This document shows, piece by piece, positions 34,465-43,478 of a DNA stretch of 64,000 nucleotides. Within the stretch, counting starts at the first letter, position 1. Every line of letters begins with the position of its first letter. The position numbers and the translations under genes were made by a program. Origin of the DNA: Cytobacillus firmus (GTDB taxonomy: Bacteria > Bacillota > Bacilli > Bacillales > Cytobacillaceae); the NCBI RefSeq assembly GCF_023657595.1, contig NZ_CP098323.1:768001-832000 (forward strand), read 5' to 3'. The notes beneath the pieces were generated by a model, which was given only the letters and a program-made list of their open reading frames with translations, did not search any database and was not told the origin of the DNA.

Positions 34465-34553
34465 TCAACCTATTCAATTTGAATATTTTGAATTTTATAA
34501 GAGATAGAGCTAATATGGTGGGGAGTGATACTGAAAAAAAGGAGGAAATGTTA

Positions 34554-35780
34554 TTGGAGCAGTCACTTATTAAAGCCGATGATTATGTAACACTATGGGG
34601 AATTATTGTGGTCTGGGCTTCGGCAAGCATCTATCTGGAGCAGCGATACAGCTGGGCAGCAAAAATTTCAGGGGCGATTGTTGCCCTGATTGGCGCCATC
34701 ATTCTATCTAACACCGGCATTATTCCGACTGTATCGCCTGTTTACGATGCAGTCTGGACTTTTATCATTCCGCTCGCTATCCCATTGCTTCTTTTTCATG
34801 TGAAGATTAAAAGAATCTGGCAGGAAAGCGGCCGGCTGCTGATTATCTTTCTGATCAGCTCCATGGGGACAGTGGCAGGGGTGATCATCAGTTTCTTTTT
34901 ACTGAAAGATCATATACCTGTCCTCGATAAACTCGGAGCGATGCTCAGCGCGTCCTATATTGGCGGCGGGGTAAACTTCGCGGCCATGGCGGCAAAGTTC
35001 GAGACACCTGGAGAAATAGTATCAGCAGCAGTTGTCGCCGATAATTTAATGATGGCGATTTACTTCGTCGTTCTGATGATGGTACCGGCCATTGGTTTTT
35101 TCCGGCGCCGGTTCAAAACGCCGCATGTAGATCAGGTGGAAAGTGGCAGTATAGGAGAAGAGGGGAAGACACTTGCGGAAAGCTTTTGGAAGCGAAAGGA
35201 CATTTCATTAAAGGATATCGCTTTATCCGCTGGGACGGCTTTTTTACTGGTGATTATAGCTTTTAAGATTGCTGAATTCCTGGATAAGGCTATTCCTTCC
35301 GGGGATGAAGTCTCTTTCTTTATAAATCTTGTAAATGGGCTGTTTGGAGACAAGTATCTGATGCTTACTACTCTGACATTCGTGGCTCTGGCCATGTTCC
35401 CGAGATACTTTGAGTCTATTAACGGGAGCCAGGAAATCGGAACGTTCCTGATTTATTTGTTCTTTGTCGTGATCGGCATTCCTGCATCAATCCCGCTCAT
35501 AATCGAGAATGCCCCGCTGCTGCTGGTGTTTGTGTTCATCATCGTAGTAGTGAACCTGGCCGTATCATTAACTGCAGGCAAACTATTAAAATATGATCTC
35601 GAAGAAATCCTCCTGGCCAGCAATGCCAATGTCGGCGGACCAACCACAGCTGCCGCCATGGCCATCGCCAAGGGCTGGAAGGACCTGATTGGACCGATTC
35701 TCGTTGTCGGAACACTGGGCTATATCATCGGCAACTATGTCGGCACTGCGCTTGGACTATGGTTTTCCGGACTTATGTAA
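34554..35780 (+). CDS. DUF819 family membrane protein (YjcL-like)
   Basis: This 408-residue polytopic protein has about ten to eleven helices with internally repeated, glycine-rich motifs (SYIGGGVNFAAMA in the first half, NANVGGPTTAAAMA in the second). This inverted duplication is typical of DUF819, a family thought to be secondary transporters. Start at the TTG at 34554, eight bases after an ideal GGAGG; the frame is open to 34479 but without a better site. Substrate unknown. Confidence 0.8.
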   Translation: MEQSLIKADDYVTLWGIIVVWASASIYLEQRYSWAAKISGAIVALIGAIILSNTGIIPTVSPVYDAVWTFIIPLAIPLLLFHVKIKRIWQESGRLLIIFLISSMGTVAGVIISFFLLKDHIPVLDKLGAMLSASYIGGGVNFAAMAAKFETPGEIVSAAVVADNLMMAIYFVVLMMVPAIGFFRRRFKTPHVDQVESGSIGEEGKTLAESFWKRKDISLKDIALSAGTAFLLVIIAFKIAEFLDKAIPSGDEVSFFINLVNGLFGDKYLMLTTLTFVALAMFPRYFESINGSQEIGTFLIYLFFVVIGIPASIPLIIENAPLLLVFVFIIVVVNLAVSLTAGKLLKYDLEEILLASNANVGGPTTAAAMAIAKGWKDLIGPILVVGTLGYIIGNYVGTALGLWFSGLM

Positions 35781-35792
35781 AAATGGAGCAGC

Positions 35793-35816
35793 GCCCGCAA
35801 GATTTTGCGGGCTTTT
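35793..35816 (+). terminator. Intrinsic terminator of the DUF819 gene
   Basis: Exact 8-bp stem GCCCGCAA / TTGCGGGC (35793-35800 with 35805-35812), a 4-nt loop, then TTTT. Confidence 0.88.
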
Positions 35817-35949
35817 CCTATTCGCCTCCACTTTCTCCCTATTTCTACTTTTCTTCAAGATAAACCCAAAGAAATTTCTCGAAATTTGTACTATAATAAT
35901 AGCTAGTTATTTTTAGAGAAACGAAATAATAGAAAGAAGTGTTGGCATC

Positions 35950-37257
35950 TTGGATAAACGGTTTGGTACCGTGACGATATTTTCTTCTGTTCAATGGCTA
36001 TTTTTTATTTTTGCAAATACCGTGATGGTCCCGATATCAGTAGGAACCGTCTTCGGGCTTCCGGGCGAAACGATTGCGATGATGCTGAGAGCCTCGCTTA
36101 TCTTTACGGGGCTGGCGACCATTTTTCAGGGCTGGAAAGGGCATCGCTATCCGCTTATGGAAGGTCATTCCGGCTTGCTGTGGGGAGTCATTCTGAACCT
36201 TGGCCTGTCCGCATCTTCCCTTGGCATGAGTTTTACAGAAATCGGAGGCGGAATTGCGACAGGGGTGATGCTCGCTTCGGGTGTCACGCTAATTCTCGCA
36301 GCATTCAACGGCATTTCACTGCTGAAGTCAATCTTCAGCCCGATGGTGATGTCCGTTTATTTGTTTCTATTAACCTTTCAGCTGATTTTCATTTTTTTTA
36401 AAGGCATGATGAAGGTCGGCGAGCAGGGCACCATTGATGTGCCGATTACGCTTTATTCCTTTGCTCTCGTCATTTTTGTGAGTTTATTAAAATTAAAAGG
36501 GAATGCCCTCATCAGTAATTTTTCTATTTTAATAGGCTTGCTGGCAGGGTGGATCGGCTATGATCTCTTGTTTGCCGGTGAAGCAGTACAGGCGACGGCA
36601 TCCGGAGATGTGAGCTTTACACTCTTTCCGCTGGGACAGCCTAACCTGGAAATCGGAATTGTGGCAGTAGCCTTCTTTGCGTGTCTGATGAACCTTAGCA
36701 ACACAGTCGCTTCGATCAGTTCTGGTGACCTCCTGTTTAAAAAGGAATCCGGGAAGCGCGAGTACCGCGGCTCGATTTTTATTACCTCGGTCTTCACAGT
36801 AATTGGATGCGGGTTTGGCCTTGTGCCGTATACGCCATTCACCTCATCGATCGGATTCCTGCAGAGTACCCGCGTATTGATGAGAACACCCTTCTTCATT
36901 GGGGGAGCGCTCTTAACTGTAATTGGCCTGGTCCCGCACTTGGGCTCATGGCTCGCCGGCATGCCGGTAACAGTCGGGAATGCCGTTCTGTTTGTCGCGT
37001 ATCTGCAGCTGTTCGGGACTGCTTTCAATAGCTTAAGCGGAAAAGTGTTCAACTCAGATACCATCTTCCGTTTAGCGGCACCCGTCCTGATCGGCATCAG
37101 CCTGATGAATACACCGTCTGCCGTGTTCGCGGAATTCCCTGTATTGATTCAGCCATTTATCTCAAACGGGCTGCTGATGGGCGTCCTGATCTCCATTCTT
37201 TTGGAAAAAATGGTGAACTGGTCTGCGTTCGAACAGTTGGAATTAAAGAACAACTAG
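35950..37257 (+). CDS. NCS2-family nucleobase (purine/pyrimidine) permease
   Basis: The 435-residue protein has about 13-14 membrane segments in the UraA/xanthine permease pattern, including the helix 3 region (GHSGLLWG), the helix 8-10 substrate region (FFACLMNLSNTVASISSGDL) and PYTPFTSSIGFLQSTRV. It probably imports a nucleobase with protons. TTG start preceded by AGAAAG. It stands alone between two terminators, with no purine or pyrimidine genes nearby, so the base cannot be named. Confidence 0.82.
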   Translation: MDKRFGTVTIFSSVQWLFFIFANTVMVPISVGTVFGLPGETIAMMLRASLIFTGLATIFQGWKGHRYPLMEGHSGLLWGVILNLGLSASSLGMSFTEIGGGIATGVMLASGVTLILAAFNGISLLKSIFSPMVMSVYLFLLTFQLIFIFFKGMMKVGEQGTIDVPITLYSFALVIFVSLLKLKGNALISNFSILIGLLAGWIGYDLLFAGEAVQATASGDVSFTLFPLGQPNLEIGIVAVAFFACLMNLSNTVASISSGDLLFKKESGKREYRGSIFITSVFTVIGCGFGLVPYTPFTSSIGFLQSTRVLMRTPFFIGGALLTVIGLVPHLGSWLAGMPVTVGNAVLFVAYLQLFGTAFNSLSGKVFNSDTIFRLAAPVLIGISLMNTPSAVFAEFPVLIQPFISNGLLMGVLISILLEKMVNWSAFEQLELKNN

Positions 37258-37288
37258 AAAAATCCCCTGAGCCTAGGGGATTTTTTTT
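37258..37288. terminator. Intrinsic terminator between convergent genes
   Basis: AATCCCC / GGGGATT stem around 37261-37282, followed by eight T residues, between the NCS2 permease and the convergent adenylyltransferase gene. Confidence 0.85.
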
Positions 37289-38165
37289 AATAGATGGATT
37301 GGGCGTCTGCAGGCAGGCTGCGGATATGCTTTAAGAATCCTGTCACACGCTTATCATCTTCAAATGGGTACTCATAACAGAGTTTCTCGGCTACCTCGAC
37401 CGCTGTTTTTCTGAAAAGGGAGCACATGGTAAAAAGGGCATCCCAGATGTGTTCAAATTCGGCGTCTGAGTACGTAGCCTGAAACTGTTCCCAGTCCCCG
37501 GCAGAAAGAAAATCGGGAAGATACTTGCCGGCCTTGCCTGCGCTCTTTGTAAAATCTGCTGCGATGCCGGCCTTCCATTCCAGCATGGTTATCAGCACAT
37601 TGCGGTTGATCTGCTCATGCATAAACATCGCGTAAGTCAGCTCCCTGCGCCAAAGTCCTTTACTGACATTCATCGTAATCCACCAAAACTCATTGCACAG
37701 ATCTGCAAACTCTCTGGCATCAGGTTTCTTGATGTGGTAATCCCGATCACTGGCTGGCGGCAGGGACCCAATCAGCCCATCCTTATCAAGAAGCAGCACA
37801 CTCAGGCTGTCAGGCTCCAGCAGCTCATCTATCCTTTCAGCCGGAATCAGCGTCAGATCGATCCTGTTCCCGTCCACAAACTGCATCAGATAAGGGAAGC
37901 GGCCGTTCCCATCGGCAGGCGGCAGCACCTTCTCCTCAGGCATCTGCATCATCACCCGCTCGCCAAACACATCCACCCAGCTATGATCAAAGGTGAAGGA
38001 CTCCATTTCCCTCACGATGTACACAATATCATAATCCTGAAAGATATCTTTCTTTAGATTAGAATTCGCGCGCGACCCATTAAGGATCACCGCACTAACC
38101 CGCTCATCATTCTTGGCAGTTGATAGAATCAGATTCATCATCTCGGTTTCGGTTCTTGACTTCAT
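37287..38165 (-). CDS. Aminoglycoside 6-adenylyltransferase-like protein (ANT(6)/AadK family)
   Basis: The 292-residue protein has the nucleotidyltransferase core LNGSRANSNLKKDIFQDYDIVYIV (Gly-Ser and the metal-binding DYD) near residues 28-50, then the LMQFVDGNRIDLTLI strand with the third Asp, and the C-terminal helical domain of ANT(6) enzymes. Family members modify streptomycin at position 6; chromosomal AadK-type versions are common in bacilli. Activity here is unproven. Start at 38165 with an AGGAGG site; the upstream 22 codons overlap the GntR gene and lack a site. Confidence 0.82.
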   Translation of the reverse strand: MKSRTETEMMNLILSTAKNDERVSAVILNGSRANSNLKKDIFQDYDIVYIVREMESFTFDHSWVDVFGERVMMQMPEEKVLPPADGNGRFPYLMQFVDGNRIDLTLIPAERIDELLEPDSLSVLLLDKDGLIGSLPPASDRDYHIKKPDAREFADLCNEFWWITMNVSKGLWRRELTYAMFMHEQINRNVLITMLEWKAGIAADFTKSAGKAGKYLPDFLSAGDWEQFQATYSDAEFEHIWDALFTMCSLFRKTAVEVAEKLCYEYPFEDDKRVTGFLKHIRSLPADAQSIY

Positions 38166-38205
38166 GTGGCCTCCTGGATCTGTTGCCCATGATATACAGC
38201 AGCAC

Positions 38206-38955
38206 TTATTTTTTGGTAAGTGCACCCGCAATTTCTTTATCTTTATCTAAAACAAGGTTTTCTTTTACCTTTTGTTTAACAATATCTTCTTCAACAGAGG
38301 ATAACATTTCAATTACTAACTCTTTAGCTGTATCAGAATCATGGTTTTTAATTGCATTGATAATATTCTTATGGGTTAAATAAGGATTTCGAATGCCGCT
38401 TTTATTTAATTTAGAAACATCCTCCTCAAATTTCTTGTACAGCTCCATAAGTATTTTGTACATAGAGAAGAGTATGTCATTATCTGCCAGCTCTGCAAGT
38501 GCGAGATGAAACATTTTATCATGATGCCAATAATCGTCCTTCTCAAATTCATTTTCCTTGAATTTTTCATTGATTTGTATTAATTCTTCCACTTCTTCAT
38601 CTGTTGCCCGCTCTGCAGCCAGGTATACCAATTCTGATTCCAGGACTCTTCTTGCTTCATAAAACTGGTGCAGCTCCCAATTCCCCAGGATGAAGCTGGA
38701 TAATCTTGAGTCAATCATCAATGATGGTTCTGTAGCTACATAAATTCCCTTGTCTTTTCTTTCGATAATGCCTAAACCAATTAAATGGGAATATGCCTCT
38801 CTGACAGTGGTTCTCGCCACTCCCAGCCCCTTTCCCATTTCGACCTCTCCAAGAAGACGATCACCTGGTTTGATCTCTCCGTCAAGTATCTGCTGATACA
38901 GGACTTCTACAGTTCTATCCACTAAGGTTGATTTTGATAGTTTAGGGATTTTCAT
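38206..38955 (-). CDS. GntR-family regulator, FadR/FCD subfamily
   Basis: The protein (249 residues from this start) has the GntR winged helix (VDRTVEVLYQQILDGEIKPGDRLLGEVEMGKGLGVARTTVREAYSHL split over residues about 9-52) and a helical FCD effector domain with the metal-type histidines (HHDKMFHLALAE, HKNIINAI). FCD regulators usually answer to organic acids. It is divergent from the catabolic operon that starts at 39219, and a TTGTC-T-GACAA palindrome lies between them, so it probably controls that operon. Confidence 0.85.
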   Translation of the reverse strand: MKIPKLSKSTLVDRTVEVLYQQILDGEIKPGDRLLGEVEMGKGLGVARTTVREAYSHLIGLGIIERKDKGIYVATEPSLMIDSRLSSFILGNWELHQFYEARRVLESELVYLAAERATDEEVEELIQINEKFKENEFEKDDYWHHDKMFHLALAELADNDILFSMYKILMELYKKFEEDVSKLNKSGIRNPYLTHKNIINAIKNHDSDTAKELVIEMLSSVEEDIVKQKVKENLVLDKDKEIAGALTKK

Positions 38956-39055
38956 ATACACACCCGCTTTCGTCATTCAGATAATTCCAACTATTCTTCG
39001 TTTATCTTCTATTATTCCATTAATTTGATATTTTTACAAGAAAATTCATGTAAGT

Positions 39056-39066
39056 TTGTCTGACAA
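39056..39066. promoter_or_regulatory. Candidate GntR operator
   Basis: Exact palindrome TTGTC-T-GACAA fits the TTGT-N3-ACAA pattern of FCD-type GntR sites. A related pair of TTGTCT half sites is seen on the minus strand near 39160-39175, closer to the first structural gene. Confidence 0.5.
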
Positions 39067-39218
39067 TATTAAAAAATATTTTATTGGACAAAACAGCGAT
39101 ATATAGGGAAATAATAGAAGTTTCAATAAAATGAATTGATTAAATTTTCTAAAAACATGTAGACAAACAGACAATCAGAGTTTAAGATATGGTTAATCAA
39201 AAACAAGGGGGCAGATGA

Positions 39219-40286
39219 ATGAATTTTGGAGTGATCGGAGCTGGAAATGGAGGTCAATGCATGGCAGGATATTTGTCATTGCTTGGTCATTCTGTGAAGC
39301 TTCATGATAAAGATGCTGAACTTATAAGGCAGTTGAAAGAAAGAAAACAAATCAGGTTAGAAGGTAAAGTAACAGGTGTGGCTGATTTGGATTTAATTAC
39401 TTCTGAAATTCAAGAAGCGATAGCAGGCACAGAAATAATCATGGTGGTTACAACTGCAGATTCTCACTTCGATTTAGCCATTGAATTAGCCCCATATCTT
39501 CACAAGGGACAAATTGTTGTGCTTAACCCCGGACATACAGGAGGGGCACTAGAATTTTTACATACCATTCAGCAGCATGGCTGTTTTAGTCCTCCAATTA
39601 TTGCAGAAACACAGGATCTATTATTCAGCTGCAGAGCAGCTAGTCCAGGAGTTATTCAAGTGTCAGGCATTAAACAGGTAATGGATATTGCCGCTCTCCC
39701 CTCAGAACAGATTACTTACACCGCAGATCTTTTTAAAGATATCTTCCCGCAATTTCGTGCTAGGCCAAACGTGCTTTTTACAAGCTTAAATAATCTTGGA
39801 GCTATGATCCATCCTGTCCCTACGTTATTGAACGCTGGCCGGATAGAGACTAATCAAAAATTTGATTATTATGGTGACGGCATAACAAAAGGAATCGCTC
39901 ATGTAGTCGAGCAGATTGACCAAGAAAGATTAGCTATTGGAAAGGCATTAGGAGTCGAGCTAACTTCCATACTTAGATGGCAATATGAAGCCTATGGGGT
40001 TGAGGCTGCTTCTGTCTATGAAGCATTAACTAAGAACGCTTCCTACAAGGGAATTAAAGCACCATCAAAATTGGAAACCCGTTTTCTTACAGAAGATGTC
40101 CCATGTGGGCTCGTGCCTCTGGCTAGTTTAGGAAAACTGTTAAATATTGAAATGCCGATAACAAATGCTTTTATCGAAACTGCCAATTCTGTATTGCAGA
40201 TTGACTATTGGAAGGAGGGAAGGACTTTAGAAAGACTCGGCTTTCAAAAGGAAGAGTTTAAGGAATTTATAAAGGTTATTTCTTAA
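39219..40286 (+). CDS. NAD(P)-dependent octopine/nopaline dehydrogenase family enzyme
   Basis: The 355-residue protein has an N-terminal Rossmann domain starting FGVIGAGNGGQCMAGYL and a C-terminal helical opine-dehydrogenase domain containing NNLGAMIHPVPTLLNAGRIE, where the His is the expected catalytic residue. Members reduce or oxidise C-N bonds of opines or act on related keto/hydroxy acids. It is first in a six-gene catabolic operon with a TRAP transporter. Codon use here and to 46 kb is visibly more A/T-rich than in neighbouring genes. Confidence 0.85.
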   Translation: MNFGVIGAGNGGQCMAGYLSLLGHSVKLHDKDAELIRQLKERKQIRLEGKVTGVADLDLITSEIQEAIAGTEIIMVVTTADSHFDLAIELAPYLHKGQIVVLNPGHTGGALEFLHTIQQHGCFSPPIIAETQDLLFSCRAASPGVIQVSGIKQVMDIAALPSEQITYTADLFKDIFPQFRARPNVLFTSLNNLGAMIHPVPTLLNAGRIETNQKFDYYGDGITKGIAHVVEQIDQERLAIGKALGVELTSILRWQYEAYGVEAASVYEALTKNASYKGIKAPSKLETRFLTEDVPCGLVPLASLGKLLNIEMPITNAFIETANSVLQIDYWKEGRTLERLGFQKEEFKEFIKVIS

Positions 40287-40319
40287 CACAAATAATTAAT
40301 AAAAGGGGGAATTCGCAAA

Positions 40320-41363
40320 ATGAAAAGCAGAAAAAAGGCAAGCCTAATGGCGATATTATTAGTAACTGTCTCAATGGTTTTTCTGGCAGCATGTTCAGGG
40401 GGAGAAAGCAGTACGACAGTTAATGGAGAAGAACAAATTGTGTGGAAGTTGAATCACATCAGGCCAACAGATACAAGAACCGACAAAGCCGCAAAGAAAT
40501 TTGCAGCTGATGTGGAAGAGGCTACCGAAGGCAGATTAAAAATTGAAGTATATCCTAATGCAGAATTAGGAGATTATCAATTAGTGCAAGAAAGCGTTTC
40601 TATGGGGGAAATTGAAATGCAGTTGGCGTCAATGGGAACAAATGTTGATCCGACTCTGCAAATAGCGATTGCCCCGTATCTTGTTTCAAACTGGGAAGAA
40701 GCTAAGGAGATGTATAACTCAGAGGATGGATTAATCAATAAATACCTTACAGATCAGCTAAACAAACAAAATATTAAACTATTAGCAGTTTATCCACAAT
40801 ACTTTGGTTCAATCTTCCTGGCAAAAGAACCAAATGATCCAACCAATCCGGACTCTAAAAAGAATGTCAAAATTCGTGTGCCCGGAATGAAGTCTTTTGA
40901 GGAGTTTGGAAAAGGATTAGGATTCTCAGTGACACCTCTGCCTGCTTCTGAAATTTTCACCTCCCTGCAAACAGGTGTTATTGAAGGGACTGTAGGTGGT
41001 GGAACTGAGCTTTATTACAATGAATATCGAGAACTGGGGAAATTTGTAATGCCAATGAGAACACATTTTGAAGCACATTACCTAACTGTTAATCAGGAGA
41101 TCTGGAATAAGCTATCGAAGGCCGACCAGGATTCAGTATTAAACATTGCACAAGAGTTTGAAAACAGCGCATTTAAGCAAGCAGAGGAAGAGGACAAAAA
41201 ATACGATGAGTTAATAGAGGGCGAAGGAATCGAAGTATATGACTTCACCGATGAAGAAATTAAAGCCTATGCAGATAAGGTAAGGAAAGAAGTATGGCCA
41301 AAAATTGAAGACCAATATGGAGATATTTTTGATGAGGTCAAGTCAGAATTAGGCATTGATTAA
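40320..41363 (+). CDS. TRAP transporter solute-binding lipoprotein (DctP)
   Basis: The 347-residue protein has a lipoprotein signal (basic start, hydrophobic stretch, LAAC with C25) and the DctP pattern: WKLNHIRPTDTRTDKAAKKFA, VYPNAELGDYQLVQ, and KIRVPGMKSFEEFGKGLGFSVTPLP with the Arg that binds a carboxylate in this family. It should bind an organic acid outside the cell for the DctQM permease encoded three genes downstream. Confidence 0.9.
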   Translation: MKSRKKASLMAILLVTVSMVFLAACSGGESSTTVNGEEQIVWKLNHIRPTDTRTDKAAKKFAADVEEATEGRLKIEVYPNAELGDYQLVQESVSMGEIEMQLASMGTNVDPTLQIAIAPYLVSNWEEAKEMYNSEDGLINKYLTDQLNKQNIKLLAVYPQYFGSIFLAKEPNDPTNPDSKKNVKIRVPGMKSFEEFGKGLGFSVTPLPASEIFTSLQTGVIEGTVGGGTELYYNEYRELGKFVMPMRTHFEAHYLTVNQEIWNKLSKADQDSVLNIAQEFENSAFKQAEEEDKKYDELIEGEGIEVYDFTDEEIKAYADKVRKEVWPKIEDQYGDIFDEVKSELGID

Positions 41364-41398
41364 AAGGGGCAAAAATATTGCATGAAAGGAGCAATGAT

Positions 41399-41713
41399 AT
41401 GAGAGCGATAAAGGTTGATAAAAATGATAATGTGGCAGTGGTCGTTCAAGATATAAAAAAAGGAGACCGTGTCAGTGTTGAAGGAATGAATATCCTTTCA
41501 CTTCAAGACATCCCTGTCGGTCATAAAATGGCACTGCAGGAGATTCAAAAAGATGACATTGTAATGAAATATAATGTGCCTATTGGAAAAGCAATTTCGG
41601 ATATTACTATTGGAGAACACGTTCATATTCATAATGTGGAAGATATTACAGAGGAGCTTTGTAATGAGAATAAGGAAGTTTTTATTAAGAAAGGAGAAGG
41701 AATAAATTTATGA
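41399..41713 (+). CDS. UxaA/SuyA-type small lyase subunit (SAF domain)
   Basis: The 104-residue protein is a single SAF domain with IPVGHKMALQEIQKDD, KYNVPIGKA and GEHVHIHNVED. The same blocks form the N-terminal part of altronate and galactarate dehydratases (UxaA, GarD) and the separate alpha subunit of (2R)-sulfolactate sulfo-lyase (SuyA). Start at 41399 because AAAGGAG lies ahead; an upstream TTG at 41378 is rejected. It overlaps the large subunit by four bases. Confidence 0.82.
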   Translation: MRAIKVDKNDNVAVVVQDIKKGDRVSVEGMNILSLQDIPVGHKMALQEIQKDDIVMKYNVPIGKAISDITIGEHVHIHNVEDITEELCNENKEVFIKKGEGINL

Positions 41714-42879
41714 GTATCATTCAAGCATATAAGAGAGACAACGGAAAAATAGGCATCAGGAATTATATACTCGTGATTTCAACCGTTTCATGTGTGAATA
41801 CTGTCACTTCAAAGATTGCTCAAAAAACGGGTGCCATTCCGATTAATCACGAACAAGGATGTGTCGAATTTGAAGATGACCATAAAAGGACAGTCCTAGC
41901 TTTATCATCTGCAGGCAGAAATCCTAATGTGGCTGGAGTATTAGTAGTTGGTTTAGGCTGTGAACAAACATCCTCACAGCCATTAATAAGATCCATTCAG
42001 GCTAGTGGAAAGCCAGTAGAGTTTGTAAGAGTCCAAGATGAGGGAGGGTCACCTGAGGCCATTCAAAAGGGAGTTGAGCTGATAGAAAAGCTCCAAAAAC
42101 AATCTGAAGAGTTGGCTCGGGAGGAATGTACGCTTGAAGGGCTAGTGGTAGGTGTCCAATGTGGAGGTTCTGACTGGACAACAGCGATATCCGGCAACAC
42201 GGTTATCGGGAAGATGACTGATCTCGTGATACAAAATGGAGGGTCAGTTCTTATGTCAGAGGTTGCCGGCTTTCCTGGCAGCGAGCATATCGTGGCTGAA
42301 CAAGCGGTTTCTCATCAAGTGGGATTAGACGTATTTCAAATGGTGGACGAATTGAGAGCAGATTTTGTAAAAGACCATGGCCAAACCATTGAAAAGATTA
42401 ACCCGACTCCTGGGAATAAGGCTGGGGGCATCACCACTTTAGTTGAGAAATCAATGGGGAACATTAAGAAAATGGGATCTTCCCCAGTACAAGGCCTGTT
42501 AAAACTAGAGGATAAAATACCTTATCCAGGACTATGGATTGTAGATTCAAGGGTTCAGGGCCCTGATCAATTTAGTACTACAGGTTTTGGAATTTTAGGG
42601 GCGCATGTGACAGTGTTCAGTACAGGTAGAGGCACGCCAATAGGAAATGCTGTTATGCCTCTAATTAAAATAACTGGGAACCCTGTAACCTATACGAAGT
42701 TCCAAAGTATTTTAGATTTTAATGCAGGTGTTGTGTTAGAGGGAGAATCAATTGAAGAAACCGGTAAATCCTTGTACGAGTTTTTGCTGAAAGTTGCGAA
42801 CGGAAAGCAAACGAAATCTGAAATAAATGAGAACTTTGAATTTGTGATCCCTAGGGAACAAAGAAGAAAAGCCATTTGA
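41710..42879 (+). CDS. UxaA/SuyB-type large lyase subunit
   Basis: The 389-residue protein matches the C-terminal catalytic region of altronate/galactarate dehydratases and SuyB: GIRNYILVISTVSCVNTV, INHEQGC, VVGLGCEQ, VGVQCGGSDWTTAISGN and GRGTPIGNAVMPLIKITGNP. The conserved Cys residues may hold iron. With the SAF subunit it should be a beta-eliminating lyase (dehydratase or sulfo-lyase) on a 2-hydroxy acid. Neither sugar-acid genes nor sulfite-handling genes are nearby, so the substrate is open. Confidence 0.82.
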   Translation: MSIIQAYKRDNGKIGIRNYILVISTVSCVNTVTSKIAQKTGAIPINHEQGCVEFEDDHKRTVLALSSAGRNPNVAGVLVVGLGCEQTSSQPLIRSIQASGKPVEFVRVQDEGGSPEAIQKGVELIEKLQKQSEELAREECTLEGLVVGVQCGGSDWTTAISGNTVIGKMTDLVIQNGGSVLMSEVAGFPGSEHIVAEQAVSHQVGLDVFQMVDELRADFVKDHGQTIEKINPTPGNKAGGITTLVEKSMGNIKKMGSSPVQGLLKLEDKIPYPGLWIVDSRVQGPDQFSTTGFGILGAHVTVFSTGRGTPIGNAVMPLIKITGNPVTYTKFQSILDFNAGVVLEGESIEETGKSLYEFLLKVANGKQTKSEINENFEFVIPREQRRKAI

Positions 42880-42947
42880 GCAATAGGGGCGCAGATATAC
42901 CAGTGCCCCTATTCTGTCAGAATCAATTGATATCTGGAGGTGGATGT

Positions 42948-43478
42948 ATGTCATTGGTTAATAAAACAAAGTTCATCGCAGACAAGCTAATTTCATTCCA
43001 GCACATCATAAGTGTAGTAATCCTTATTTCTTTACTAACCCTTATTTTTATTCAAGTATTACTCAGATATGTATTCAACCTGCCTCTTATGGGGATAGAG
43101 GAGCTGATGCTGTTTCCGACTATTTGGCTCTATATGCTTGGAGCAGCGAATGCTTCTGAAGAAAGAAGTCATATTGTAGTGGACATTGCGGATGTGTTTA
43201 TTAAAAATCAAAAAGTGCTGCAGGTTATCCATTTCATCAAGTACTTGGTGTGTATGGTTATTGGGGTTATTTTAACTTTTTGGTTCTTTACCTTTTTCCA
43301 ATACTCCTTACATTTGTGGAAGTATAGTCCATTGCTTTCATTACCCATGTTTTTTGCTGAATCCGCCCTTTTTATTGGCGTCTTACTAATGGCACTTTAT
43401 TCGATTTCTGATTTTGTTAAGAATATGAAATCATTGCTATCAAAGAATGTTTCGAAGCAAAGGGAGGGTGTTCAATAA
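42948..43478 (+). CDS. TRAP transporter small permease (DctQ)
   Basis: The 176-residue protein has four membrane helices and the DctQ pattern RYVFNLPLMGIEELMLFPTIWLYMLGAANASEERSHIVVD. It partners DctM to couple sodium flow to uptake. Start at 42948, seven bases after GGAGG. Its stop shares one base with the DctM start (TAATG). Confidence 0.9.
   Translation: MSLVNKTKFIADKLISFQHIISVVILISLLTLIFIQVLLRYVFNLPLMGIEELMLFPTIWLYMLGAANASEERSHIVVDIADVFIKNQKVLQVIHFIKYLVCMVIGVILTFWFFTFFQYSLHLWKYSPLLSLPMFFAESALFIGVLLMALYSISDFVKNMKSLLSKNVSKQREGVQ

Noticed and set aside
41399-42879. Assignment of the split lyase as sulfolactate sulfo-lyase (SuyAB)
   Set aside because: The two-subunit form fits, but the rest of the operon (opine-dehydrogenase-like enzyme, DAO) and missing sulfite genes do not, so only the family is stated.
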